DNA of 64,000 bases. Source: Riptortus pedestris (taxonomy: Eukaryota > Arthropoda > Insecta > Hemiptera > Alydidae). The notes under the pieces are model-generated. The model saw nothing but the letters and a program-made list of their open reading frames with translations, did not search any database and was not told the origin of the DNA. A program made the translations under genes and the position numbers. The stretch's first letter is position 1, and every line of letters begins with the position of its first letter. The stretch is taken from assembly GCA_019009955.1 (NCBI GenBank), contig CM032228.1, positions 228,537,001 to 228,601,000 on the forward strand, in the 5' to 3' direction. Of this stretch, positions 47,067 to 57,147 are shown piece after piece.

Positions 47067-49201
47067 CAGTAGGACCTCTATATAACGAACTTCTATATAA
47101 CGAATTTTCCCTATAACGAACGTTTTGGGGAAAACACACGAAATTCCTTTATTAAATGTTTCTATGTAACGAAAAAAATATTCCATATAACGAACTAAAA
47201 TTTTCTAAAAAAATCCTGAAAGTAATTTTTTATTATGAAAATTACGTAATGATGACAAGGAAATGCACAATAAAAGAACGCGAGCTATCAGCAAATTAAT
47301 GTGAATCACAGCCAGCTGTCAAAATTGATGTGAATCACAGATATCAGGTAGCTCCGCACTTATCGGATGCTCCTCTTCAGTATAGACTGAGCTGTCACCG
47401 CGTCTACTGTACCTACTCACGATGTCAAAACGGAAGGCTTTAACTGTTGCCGATAAAATTAGGATTTTAAACGATGTCGAGAGTGGCATGCAGAAGAAAC
47501 TTGTAGCACAGAAGTACAAGATTCCTTCAAGCACTCTCTCGACAGTGATAAAAAATAGGGATGCAATTCTGAAATGCCAGGAAGCTGGAGGAGGAGAAGA
47601 AAGAAGAAAGTTAAAACAATGCAAGTTTAATTCTGTAGATGAAGCAGTTCTGAAGTGGGTGACAATGGTGCGGAGCCAAAATTTGCCTCTCTCGGGACCA
47701 CTTATAAAAGAGAAAGCAATTACATATGCCGAAATGTTAGGTATTGATGACTTTCAAGCGAGTTCAGGGTGGTTGGACAAATTTAAAAAACGCCACGGAA
47801 TAACAGAGAAGGTTGTATCAGGGGAAAGTTCGAGCGTATCAGGAACGACTTGTGAACAGTGGAAGCCGAAGTTACATTTAATATTAAAAGATTATCAACC
47901 AAATGACATTTTTAATATGGATGAATGTGGACTTTTTTATAAATGTCTTCCCAATAAGACTTTAACTTTTAAAAATGATAAATGTTTTGGGGGGAAAAAT
48001 AGTAAAGAAAGAATAACTGTCGTTCTTTGTGCTAACATGACTGGTTCGGAAAAACAAAAAGTTTTAGTTATAGGAAAAAGCAAGCAACCAAGATGCTTCA
48101 AAGGAATAAAATCTTTAGAAGTGGACTATGACTACAACAAGAAATCATGGATGACAAGTGAAATATTTGAGAAGTGGATTAGGAATTTTGACAAGAAGAT
48201 GATACGACAAAAAAGAAAAGTGGTCCTCTTCTTAGACAATTGCCCTGCACATCCTCATCACTTGAAACTGACGAATGTCAAACTTGAATTTTTTCCACCT
48301 AATACGACATCAAAACTACAACCAATGGATCAGGGTATAATTAAAAATATGAAGGTACATTATCGGAAACAAATTCTGAGAAGGATGATTAACGCATTAG
48401 AAAATAATCAATCCTTGGATAAGGTTATTGACTTACGTGTTTGCGTCACAGAGTTAGCCAAGGTTTCAAATTCTGAGAAGGACGATTTACCAGACATCAA
48501 CGCCTGCTGGAATGAACTGCAATCAATTGGAGCAATAAACGAAAACATCATCATGATGGACTATTTAACAGTAGACGAGGACTTGATTGTAACTGAATAC
48601 CCTACTGATGATGCAATAGTAGAATCGGTGGAAGATCATGAACAGCTAGAGGACGACGAAACGGATGACACAGATGAAGCTCAAAGACCCAAACCATCGA
48701 AGGCAGAAATGCTGACCGCTTTTGAAACCATAAGACATGGTTTTCAGTGTACTGAAGAAGTGCCTGATAATATTTTCCAAATGTTAAACGAGTGTGAACA
48801 TTTGTATGAAAAACTTCTAACACCTGTACAGCAAGATATTAGAAAATATTTATTCATTCTTGATAAATAAATTAGATATTAATAAGTGTAAACTGTTATC
48901 TGTGTTCCTATTGTTTCATAAATTGTTTAGTAATGTGTACATTAATATAAGTTATTAAAATGTTTTTTTGATTTTATTATTTACATGCATACATATTTGA
49001 TATTGATAAATAAATTGTGTTTTGTCTGAGTATTTTCATTTATTTCTAACCTCATAAGCTATATTATACTATATTAACAAGGTTTACACAGTTGTAATGG
49101 TATTTTAAATTGTATAAAAAAACGGTTTCTATATAACGAAGATTCTATATAACGAACTTTTACGTTGGAACCTCCAATTTCGTTATATGGAGGTCCTACT
49201 G
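47067..49201 (+). mobile_element. Full-length Tigger/pogo-type transposon (2135 bp)
   Basis: The 5' end starts CAGTAGGACCTCTATATAAC at 47067, and the 3' end GAGGTCCTACTG finishes at 49201 as its inverted copy, with TA on both sides (47065-47066, 49202-49203) as target duplication. TATAACGAA-type motifs are repeated in both subterminal regions (about five near 47077-47190, at least three near 49131-49190), a layout typical of transposase binding sites. A single uninterrupted transposase gene lies between. Intact ends plus an open frame suggest recent activity. Confidence 0.93.
47422..48870 (+). CDS. Tigger/pogo-family transposase, 482 aa, apparently intact
   Basis: A complete ATG-to-TAA frame inside matching TIRs. 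Residues 1-50 form a CENP-B-type N-terminal helix-turn-helix (KRKALTVADKIRILNDVESG ... SSTLSTVIKNR). Residues 70-130 form a second CENP-B-type DNA-binding helix-turn-helix (AEMLGIDDFQASSGWLDKFK). The DDE_1 endonuclease domain follows, with catalytic D167 (FNMDECGLF), D272 (FLDNCPAH) and D303 (QPMDQGII). The last two are 30 residues apart, within the pogo/Tigger DD29-36D range. The C-terminus is acidic (DDETDDTDEA) and then helical. Length fits family members such as TIGD4/TIGD6 relatives. No internal stop, frameshift or intron is seen. The protein would act in the nucleus on the element's TIRs, cutting and pasting at TA. A domesticated role is unlikely given the intact TIRs and TA duplication. 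Confidence 0.93.
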   Translation: MSKRKALTVADKIRILNDVESGMQKKLVAQKYKIPSSTLSTVIKNRDAILKCQEAGGGEERRKLKQCKFNSVDEAVLKWVTMVRSQNLPLSGPLIKEKAITYAEMLGIDDFQASSGWLDKFKKRHGITEKVVSGESSSVSGTTCEQWKPKLHLILKDYQPNDIFNMDECGLFYKCLPNKTLTFKNDKCFGGKNSKERITVVLCANMTGSEKQKVLVIGKSKQPRCFKGIKSLEVDYDYNKKSWMTSEIFEKWIRNFDKKMIRQKRKVVLFLDNCPAHPHHLKLTNVKLEFFPPNTTSKLQPMDQGIIKNMKVHYRKQILRRMINALENNQSLDKVIDLRVCVTELAKVSNSEKDDLPDINACWNELQSIGAINENIIMMDYLTVDEDLIVTEYPTDDAIVESVEDHEQLEDDETDDTDEAQRPKPSKAEMLTAFETIRHGFQCTEEVPDNIFQMLNECEHLYEKLLTPVQQDIRKYLFILDK

Positions 49202-49203
49202 TA

Positions 49204-49299
49204 TATAAAATTGTAACCTCTGTCTGTACATTGATTTTTTTTCGCGAAATTTCACGATAACTTTTCGTTTCACATGTCATAGACACCATAACTGCATTT
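49204..49299 (-). mobile_element. Family B 3'-end fragment
   Basis: AATTGTAACCTCTGTCTGTACATTG, TTTCGCGAAATTTCACG and CATGTCATAGACACCATAAC are the minus-oriented terminal block of family B, also seen at 61681. It stops at GCATTTT, where a HINE 5' palindrome begins. Confidence 0.75.
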
Positions 49300-49300
49300 T

Positions 49301-49513
49301 AGCAGATTTCCCTTAAGGGAAATCAGCTATTGAGGTCGTACTCATGACGGAATTTTCGAAAAATTTCTTCAAATGTCCATCGATCCTACCCAGGAGATGA
49401 CGAAAATGAGGTCCGTTCAAAACTATATATATATATCTATATATATATATATATATATATATCTATATATATATATATATATATCTCTATATATATATAT
49501 ATATATATATATA

Positions 49514-49553
<40 letters not shown>

Positions 49554-50056
49554 TGTTAACACTCTAGCGGTCCGCATGTTTGTTTAATCGTCACAAAACT
49601 CGGTATTTAATCGTTTTATGTCAAAAGGAGATCAAGTTCGTTAACGGCAGAAATCAGTGGGAGAGGGGTTTTAAAGGGGGGATTTCGAAAATTCGATGTA
49701 TCTCCATTATTATACGTCGTCTCGAAAAATTGTATGGACCCAATCTTATTGAAAATTAAATTTACTATAAATATTGTTATATGCATTTATTCTGTATCTT
49801 GAATATTAACCGAGATATTTGCATTTGTATTCTGCGTGATACTGGTCACCAGTAAGCTATGTTCGAACTTTCCGGCGAGAGCTCTGGCGGCCGTTTCTAT
49901 AACTTCGCCCCTCGTGAATAGTTTTAGAGGTTAGGTCAACTGTTTTTTGGGGCTAGAAACTACTGGGTTGTTACGCCCTAAATAATGTTTTAGGTTTAGA
50001 GGTTTCTTACTACTACAGTTGTTATTAGGCAGATTTCCCTATTGTAAAACTTCACG
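49301..50056 (+). mobile_element. HINE copy, short form, 3' terminus replaced
   Basis: A perfect 5' palindrome at 49301-49328 is followed by an interrupted (TA)n tract (49422-49550, with CTATA/CTCTATA variants). CTCTGGCGGCCGTTTC lies near 49880. A small insertion with GGGCTAGAAACTACTGGG occurs around 49945-49990. Family sequence ends at AAACTTCACGT near 50056, before the subterminal repeat, where family B begins. Confidence 0.82.
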
Positions 50057-51256
50057 TTGTTTGTTTATTTGTTTGTTAACTTTTCACGCATAAACGGCCT
50101 TACCGAATTTTATGAAATGGTATGTATATTACTACTAACCCAATTTAGACTTTAGGCTATATTAATATTCTCTGAGACGAACAGGAGTGGGGGTTATAAG
50201 GGAAGCCTGAAATTAAAACTAGCGATATTTCGTTTCCTAATGCATTTTAGGCAATTATGCACATAAAAAAAGTTGTTCACTATGTTATTTAAAGTAACTT
50301 TTGTTATATACACTTTTGGCATATACCTAAGTATAAATGAGTTATACGTTAAAAACTACTGCGGAAGTCAACAATTTTATTTGGGACAAAAGACCCAACC
50401 GAAATAAATAAAACTCGGTATGTGTATTAGCACTAACGCTTTCATTATAACAAGCCATACCAACATTTCTAGGGACGGGCAGGAGTGGGGGTTGTAAGGG
50501 AGGCCTGAATTTAAAAATAGCGGTATTTCGTTTTCTATTCGTTTTTCGGCAAATATGAACATAACAAAAGTTGTTTATTTTGTTATTTAGAGTAACTTTT
50601 GTGATATTCATTTTTGCCTTTTAACAAAGTATAAACGAGATATACACTATAAACTAAAGCGGGAGTCAACTATTTCATTGGGCGCTAACGATTAAACCGA
50701 ACTTAAAAAAAACTCGGTATGTCAATTAGCATTAATTCTTCCATGATTATAAGCTATATTAAAATTTTTAGGTTAGAACGGGAGTGGGGGTTATAAGGGA
50801 GGCCTGAAATAAAAATTCGCGATATTTCATTGTCTATTTGTTTTTCGACAAACATGCACATAACAAAAGTTGTTTACTTTGTTATTTAGATTAACTTTTG
50901 TTTTATACATTTCTCCAGGAACAATGTGTGGAGCAAGTAATTTGCTTAGATATGCTCAACAATTCATTTCAATATGAACTACCAGGTACCTCACCTGGAA
51001 AAATTAATTCAAATCTATGTTAATATTTTGTCCTTAATAACTGAAATCTATGCATAATGCACAGGAGACGGGAAATATAACAATTTGGAGGACAGTGAAG
51101 ACTTACATAAAAAATTAATTTTATTATTAACAAATGCCAACAACGGGTATTAATACTGGAACGGGCAAATATTGTGCAAAATAAAGCCTTGCCAAAAATA
51201 TACCATCACCATTCAGCCCCAAATGAATTCCCGAGCGAAGCCGGGTATCTGAGCTA

Positions 51257-51258
<2 letters not shown>
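50057..51258 (-). mobile_element. Family B element, minus orientation, three units
   Basis: It starts with a GTTTGTTTATTTG simple repeat and CTTTTCACGCATAAACGG. Unit cores (AGGAGTGGGGGTTAT) occur near 50178, 50480 and 50776. It ends GAATTCCCGAGCGAAGCC, GGGTATCTGAGCTAGT beside a (TA)n tract at 51258-51311. This is the reverse complement of copies 1 and 2. Confidence 0.8.

Positions 51259-51311
<53 letters not shown>
51258..51311. repeat. (TA)n microsatellite
   Basis: A TA tract of about 27 units at the start of the minus-oriented family B copy. Confidence 0.95.
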
Positions 51312-51318
<7 letters not shown>

Positions 51319-51421
51319 GTGATTGCTGTTTGATTATTTAAAGTGAAATTCGTATGAGTATGCCTGAAAATGTAAGTGAAGACGAAAAACAAAAAAAAAA
51401 TGAAACAGAAAATAACTATAT

Positions 51422-52008
51422 TGTTACGTTTTTGTATTACCAAAACCAGTAATAAACGCTTTTAATAAGAGTTCTTTTTGGATTGCAAAATTAAATACTT
51501 GCAAGTTTCACAGTTTTTGTCACGGCACAATTTATTTCACAATGCACAATAAACTTGGTGATTATTCTTAATTATTACTCACAGTATACACTGATAGCGT
51601 TACTGTTCCTCAATGAGTCACAGTCCAATAATTCACTGAAATTCCAGCTCACCATCACTGTACAAGACGCATCACTGTCTTAAACACGGCACTAAACTGT
51701 TACTTACGGCACAACACTGTTCTTCTTTTAAACACACTTTACTGCACTGCACTAAGTCGCACTGAAGCACTGATGTGAACATCAAGACAGGTGACAATAA
51801 AACTGCCTGCTCCCGGCAGGCCCTCTTTATATAGGGTAGCGGCATACATCAAAGGGGAATTGTCTAGTTCATTCGACGTCTGGCTGGAAGGTACTGGTCA
51901 GACCTAGAACATTCTTTCGGTCTCTTTGATCTACGTCACACTTTCCAAATACGCGACTCTCTCTCTCTCTCTCTGAAGGATTATTCATCTATTTAGTTTT
52001 CGCAACAC
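51422..52008 (-). repeat. 3' LTR (587 bp)
   Basis: Lies downstream in the element's minus-strand sense. TATA-like CTTTATATAGG at about 51825-51834. A (TC)n tract lies near 51957-51976. It is 60 bp shorter than the other LTR because one copy of a GGCACTGCACTGTC-type repeat block is missing. Confidence 0.88.
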
Positions 52009-52029
52009 TGCCGCCCACTTAAGCCTTTT

Positions 52030-52644
52030 CGTTCCGAATAGGCTCAATATCGCCATTGCCATTCTTGGCTAGTCGCTCTAGGTAAACTTCATTTTAGACC
52101 TCGGATGGTTGTATCTCTGTATCCTGTAGACCACGTCGTTCAATTTCTTGATCACCTAGTAAGGTCCCTCCCAGTGCGTTTGCAATTTAGGGGATAGTCC
52201 TTTCTTTCGTTGTGGGTTGAATAGTAGAACCATTTGTCCTTCAGTGAATCCCTCCGTATTTGCTGCTCGATCAGATCTGGCTTTCAACTTATCACCTGTC
52301 ATTTTAATACGGATGCGAACAAACACATGGAGCTCATGCAGGTCTTCCTATGCCTGGGGAGAATTTCCATTGTCTTCGCAGGACGGTCCGGGTTGACGGT
52401 CCCCGGGCTGATTCCCCAGTAGCAGTGCGCAGTCGAACGTCGCTTAATGGTTCCACTGATCCTTTTACCAAATCGGGCCTAATTATGGACTGCGACGCCC
52501 CTGTGTCTATGGTGAGAATCTGCTTCCTTCCGTTAATGAGTCCACGAGCTGTAAGGTTGCTATTCTGCTGTTGTATTATGGAAATGTAGATTGTGGGGCC
52601 AGCGGTTGTAGGAGCTAGCTCTTGCCCCTCAGTGCTAGCTCGTT
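52030..52644 (-). pseudogene. Protease remnant fused to the integrase C-terminus (pol deleted)
   Basis: Reading minus from 52644, the frame contains a retropepsin active-site motif TIDTGAS (the DTG codons at 52499-52507), then SIIRPDLV and TATGES, as in gypsy aspartic proteases. Soon after (about 52350) the frame ends. Within the next 200 bp an integrase C-terminal module appears: ARSDRAANTEGFTEGQMVLL and HWEGPY (52159-52173), the GPY/F motif of Ty3/gypsy integrases. Several stops follow. The distance leaves no room for RT, RNase H or the integrase DDE core, so a deletion of roughly 3 kb is inferred. Confidence 0.78.
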
Positions 52645-54051
52645 TTAGTTTAACGGTGTCTCTTGAGATTTGGGGTTATTCGTCCGTTTGTTCTCCCTTG
52701 GTGGCGAAACAGATCTTGACCTTTTCTTTGGAGCTTTACAGTTACGTTGAAAATGGCCGGCCTTGCCACAGTTGAAGCACTTTGAGCGTGATCTGTTCCT
52801 TTGTTCCTCCATTATTCGCTTGACGAATTCTTCTATGTCACTCCTTGACATTTGGGCGTCATTTTGAATATCAGCCTCAAGACGTCGCACCTTGAAGACT
52901 TGTGGTTTTGAAATTACTTTAGCGGTCTCCTGGGCTAGCGCATAAGAGATGGTTTCAGCAAAGGATGATTTTTGCGTAGCACACACCGCGAATTTAACGT
53001 CTGGATCTCGTATACCATTCACAAATGCTTCAATCTTGAACTGATCTAGGAATGGATGATTTTCACCTGGGTAAGTCAGTTGGACCAGACGTTCGACAAA
53101 CCACGTTCGATGGCAAAATCATGGAGCGTCTCATTGGGTTTTCGCACTCTGCCCCGTAACTCTATCCTGTACAGTTCTCGCTTATGCTCACCGCCAAACT
53201 TGCGCTGTAAGGTCACCATGATGTCTTCATAATTATTTCTGCAAGCGGCCGGCAAACTCTCCAGGATTTCTGCAGCGGTTCCCTTTAGTGCCAAAATCAA
53301 TTCTACCGCTTTCTCTTCATTATTCCATCCATTTCTACTGGCCACCGTCTCAAATTGGAATTTAAAAACGTTAAATGGTACATTACCGTCAAAAGTTGGG
53401 GTCTGTATCTTGCTGGAATGTTCTGAAATGAGCCTCACCGGACCCTCTCGAATATGTAGATTATCCATTTGGAATTGTAGCTCACGTATTTCATCGTCTA
53501 CCTTCTTTCCTAGGTTGGATACTTTCTCTTCAACATTATTCAGTTTTTCATCAAACCCGCTTACTCTCTGCTCAATGGCTTCCACTCGTTTAAAGTGTAA
53601 ACTTCCCAATACCTCTGATATTTCGTGGAGTTTTTGGTTTGTTGTTCTAGAAGCTTCCTTGAATTCTTGTCTGACTTCCGCTAAAATTTTCTCACTGTTG
53701 CTTCTAGAAGCTACATGGAACTCTTGTCTGACTTCCGCTAAGATTTTCTCGCTGTTACTTTTAGAAGCTTCCTGGAAGTTTTCTTCTAATTTCTCGCAAT
53801 TAGCTCTAGAAGATTCCCGAAATTCTTGTCTGACTTCCGCTTCAATTCAAGTCTAAATTGCTACTTGAGATAGGATTACTTACAGCAACGTCTTCTTTAT
53901 CGTCAAACTCGTGTGTACTTATGTCGATTCCTCGTCTTTGGAATTCATCTGTCAACCGCCTTTGTAATTCAGCCTTATTTCCTGTTGTTGGCAGATCCAG
54001 TTTAGCCAGCTCCTTCTTCAGTTGTTCAACTTTTAGTTCTTCAAACTTCAT
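52645..54051 (-). pseudogene. gag with SAP domain, capsid and CCHC knuckle; two frameshifts
   Basis: The ATG at 54051 is 22 nt downstream of the primer site. Segment 1 (54051-53842) has a SAP motif (LKKELAKLDLPTTGNKAELQ), a nucleic-acid-binding helix pair found at the N-terminus of many arthropod gypsy Gags. After a shift near 53845, a coiled-coil of tandem ~60-bp repeats (EVRQEF.EASRSNSEK type, 53640-53840) leads into a capsid-like region (53609-53076: IQTPTFDGNVPFNVFKFQFE, then ILESLPAACRNNYEDIM). A second shift near 53095 leads to TYPGENHPF, and the last part (to 52645) holds a zinc knuckle CFNCGKAGHFQRNC with basic flanks. Gag packages the element RNA. The frameshifts make this copy defective. 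Confidence 0.85.
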
Positions 54052-54072
54052 TTTGATTGATTTTATTTTTGC

Positions 54073-54091
54073 AATCCCACTTCTGACACCA
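54073..54091 (-). promoter_or_regulatory. Primer-binding site, tRNA-Leu type
   Basis: AATCCCACTTCTGACACCA on + is the 3' end (with CCA) expected of an animal tRNA-Leu, so the minus-strand RNA would pair with it. It lies two bases from the 5' LTR, the standard position. The match to tRNA-Leu is from memory. Confidence 0.75.
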
Positions 54092-54093
54092 GT

Positions 54094-54740
54094 TGTTACG
54101 TTTTTGTATTACCAAAATCAGTAATAAACGTTTTTAATAAGAGTTCTTTTGGATTGCAAAATTAAATACTCGCAAGTTTCACAGTTTTTATCACTGCAAA
54201 ATTTATTTCACAATGCACAATAAACTTGGTGATTATTCTTAATTACTACTCACAGTATACACTGATAGCGTTACTGTTCTTCAATGAGTCACAGTCCAAT
54301 AATTCACTGAAATTCACAACAAGACGGGACTGCACTGTCCTTTGCTTCGCGGCACTGTACTGTATTCTACTTCCCGGCACTGCACTGTCCTTTACTTCGC
54401 GGCACTGCACTATCTTAAAGACGGCACTAAACTGTTACTTTCAGTCACGGCACAAAACTGTTCTTCTTCTAAAAACACTTTACCGCACTGCACTAAGTCG
54501 CACTGTAGCACTGATGTGAACATCAAGACAGGTGAGAATAAAACTGCTCCCGGCAGGCCCTCTTTATATAGGGCAGCGGCATACATCAAAGGGGAATTGT
54601 CTAGTTCATTCGACGTCTGGCTGGAAGGTACTGGTCAGACCTAGAACATTCTTTCGGTCTCTTTGATCTACGTCCCACTTTCCAAATACGCGACTCTCTC
54701 TCTCTCTAAAGGATTATTCATCTATTTAATTTTCGCAACA
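54094..54740 (-). repeat. 5' LTR (647 bp)
   Basis: Same ends as the 3' LTR. TATA-like TCTTTATATAGGG at about 54561-54573. It contains extra GGCACTGCACTGTCC-TTTACTTCGC repeat units at 54345-54410 compared with the 3' LTR. Only a few substitutions separate the two LTRs elsewhere. Confidence 0.88.
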
Positions 54741-56202
54741 CTATTTAATGCAACAACAAGAATTGATCATTATTAACATTTTATCCATTCTTGAATAATG
54801 GTCTCTTTCAGCTTCGGTTTAGCGATTTAGACACTACCTCTTTACTTTTATATTGAAATCCTGTATTTAATTACTAGTTATTAGTTTTGCTTTATGTTTA
54901 AAAATAAATCTGTTGTTATTGGTCATTGAATTGTTTTCAATGATTACAGTTATTCATTCTTTTTCTTGATTTTCCAAGTATATTCAATTTACTGGATTGA
55001 GAATTCCTTTTAATTCAATTAGCTGCACTCATTTATGATTAAAATCCAAGGAAAAATATTTAAATTCCATTAGATGTAAGACATGCTTTTGATAATAATA
55101 ATAATTCAGAATAGAAGAACTTCTGAAATTATGATTCAATTAATTAAAATCATTCTAATAAATATTTTCATTAAAAAGTGTATATATATATATATAGTAT
55201 ATATATATATTAATTATATATATATATATATATTTACTAAATGATGTATGAGGAATGGAAAATAGTAGACTTTAATTTTATTTCTGAGTAGAAAGGAGTC
55301 TCTTCGTTTTATTATTATATATGAATATTTCGTTCATCTGATTTTCAAAGGGAATCGAGCATGACGTTAATTGATCAATGATTTTTCCGAGAGAATGAAA
55401 TACGTAAATGAAAAATCGAGCTCTCTTTTCTTTGAGTATCTATTGTAGTACTTACTGAAAGTAAAATATGAGTAGTCCGAGCTTTCTCGCCCTTGATTCC
55501 AAAAGAATTGGACAGTGTTTTTTAAAACGTATAATTCCTTCGTCTCTTCAAAAGCAAAGGAAATTTAAAAAAGTTTGTATATTTGTACTGAGAATCGAAG
55601 AACTTTTCAATAACTATAAGTTGTTGAAAAATATAGTTACGGTTTGAACTAAACGACAGCAACAAGATCTGAAAATAATGGGTGCCAATTTAAAGTGCGC
55701 GCGAAGTTTGAATCTCTGTATAAAAAGACAAAATAATATTCATCGATGTATGTTTTAAAATGAGATATTTAGAATTTATAAAATAATTTTCTTTGGACAA
55801 GAAAACAAAATGACACCCATAGGTAGTAATTTAATTTTTTTTACTCTTTTATTGTTCACTAGCTCTGTTTTCAAATAGCTATATTAGAAAATAATTTAAT
55901 ATATGCCATATTAGAAGCATCTGACGTAAGACTTTAAGGGCTCTATAATATGTTTTTTTGATCTCTATGAGCTTTTGTAGTTGGAGTTAATCAGAGAACC
56001 TGTTTTTTAGCTCCTTAGTGGGTTTAGCTTCTCGTTAACTACATATCAATGGAGGGCGACTAAAAGTAAATTGACGTTGTAGTCAGAAACTGTTACTGGT
56101 TATTGGCAATCATTGCCGTTCTTTGCAGGCTACAATCTACGGGGAGATGACTCTCTAACAATTTTGACACAGCGGAATTTTCTCCACTCAATCCTGAAGC
56201 AT
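54741..56202. other. Stretch without a gene; (TA)n near 55181
   Basis: About 1.5 kb of AT-rich sequence with a broken (TA)n tract at about 55181-55231. Nothing else is supported. Confidence 0.5.
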
Positions 56203-56509
56203 TTAAAGCCCGAGAATTGCATAACCCTTGCGTTGTCCAAAGGGAGCTTCACGCGATTGCATTAGGAAGCGTCTTCCAAGGAGATCGTTAGGCTAGGATG
56301 TGTGTGCATGGGGAGGTGTGCCTGTGTATTCTCCTTTCCTTTTCCAAAATCAGTGTTGGCGGGAAGCCGTCTATGCATGTCCACGTGTTCGCCTTTTTTC
56401 ACGCTTGCGTCGTCTGAGGGAGGAATGTTTATGATTAAGGTTAGTTTATTATATCTATTGTGATTAAGTGTCCACGCGTTGTTTCTTGTGATTTAGGCGT
56501 ATAGTTACA

Positions 56510-57137
56510 ATGGATGAGTTATTAAGGACTGGAGAAGACATCAGGAAAGTATTAGAAGAATTAAAGAGGCAGGAGAAAGAAGATATTGTTGAACAAGATT
56601 CAATAAATAGTGATAGTTCACATTCTAATCCTCTAGCTTATTTCGAAGATAGTGATGAAGATCCAACATATGTTCAGACTAAAACTAGTGATGACGACAG
56701 TGATGAATGGGACAGAATTCAGAAAGTAAAAATTGTGTAAATCGAAGAGATTGTGATAAACAGTCAGTTCCCTGTAGTTCTTCCGCTGTAGAAAATTCTC
56801 CTGCTTCCTGTGGTATTGAAAAACCTCATAACAATATCTTGCTTTTAAATAAAAAAAGTATTCTGGGAAAAAATGGTCACATCTGGTCGACAGTTCCTCT
56901 CTCCAGGTCTTCTAAAATAAGGGCTAAAAATATTGTACATTTAATGCAAGGACCAACAGCTGATGCAAAGAATTCTAAAACTCCTCTAGAATGTTTCTCT
57001 TTATTTATCAGTGCCACAATTATTGAAAAAATCACTCTTTAAACCAATCAGGACATAAAAGTAAAAGCTGAGAAATATAATAGACAAAATAGTGCAACTG
57101 TTTCGCAGGCTAATGAGATTGAACTTAACGGTTCGTT
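56510..57137 (+). pseudogene. piggyBac transposase, N-terminal part
   Basis: It begins MDELLRTGEDIRKVLEEL with an acidic N-terminus (DSDEDPTYV, SDDDSDEWD), usual for piggyBac proteins. A frameshift near 56730 is followed by SKIRAKNIVHLMQGPTADAK and TPLECFSLFISATIIEKIT, matching the conserved start of the DDE_Tnp_1_7 domain (PLECF.LFF...IEKI). A stop lies at 57040-57042. The coding trace continues (NEIELNGSLGIL) to the LINE insertion at 57138-57147. Confidence 0.75.
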
Positions 57138-57147
57138 GGGTATTCTT

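Larger units (their letters stand above)
51422..54740 (-). mobile_element. Internally deleted Ty3/gypsy LTR retrotransposon
   Basis: Two LTRs, 51422-52008 and 54094-54740, both start TGTTACG and end CGCAACA on +. They enclose 2.1 kb that on the minus strand carries a primer-binding site, gag, protease, and then the integrase C-terminus directly. Reverse transcriptase, RNase H and the integrase core are absent. Flanking tetramers are ATAT on the left and CTAT on the right, so a perfect target duplication is not seen. The element cannot move by itself, but it keeps LTRs, primer site and the start of gag. Confidence 0.88.

Noticed and set aside
49422..49550. CRISPR-like or regular spaced array in the broken TATATA tract
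   Set aside because: It is an imperfect (TA)n microsatellite within a HINE copy. There are no repeat-spacer units and the genome is eukaryotic.
53410..53856. 148-codon + strand frame
   Set aside because: It is antisense to the repeat-rich coiled-coil part of gag. Its Ser/Leu repeats mirror that repeat.
55925..55945. TTAAGGGCTC as a piggyBac left end
   Set aside because: It does not match the right end at 61081-61096, whereas the sequence at 56203-56225 does.
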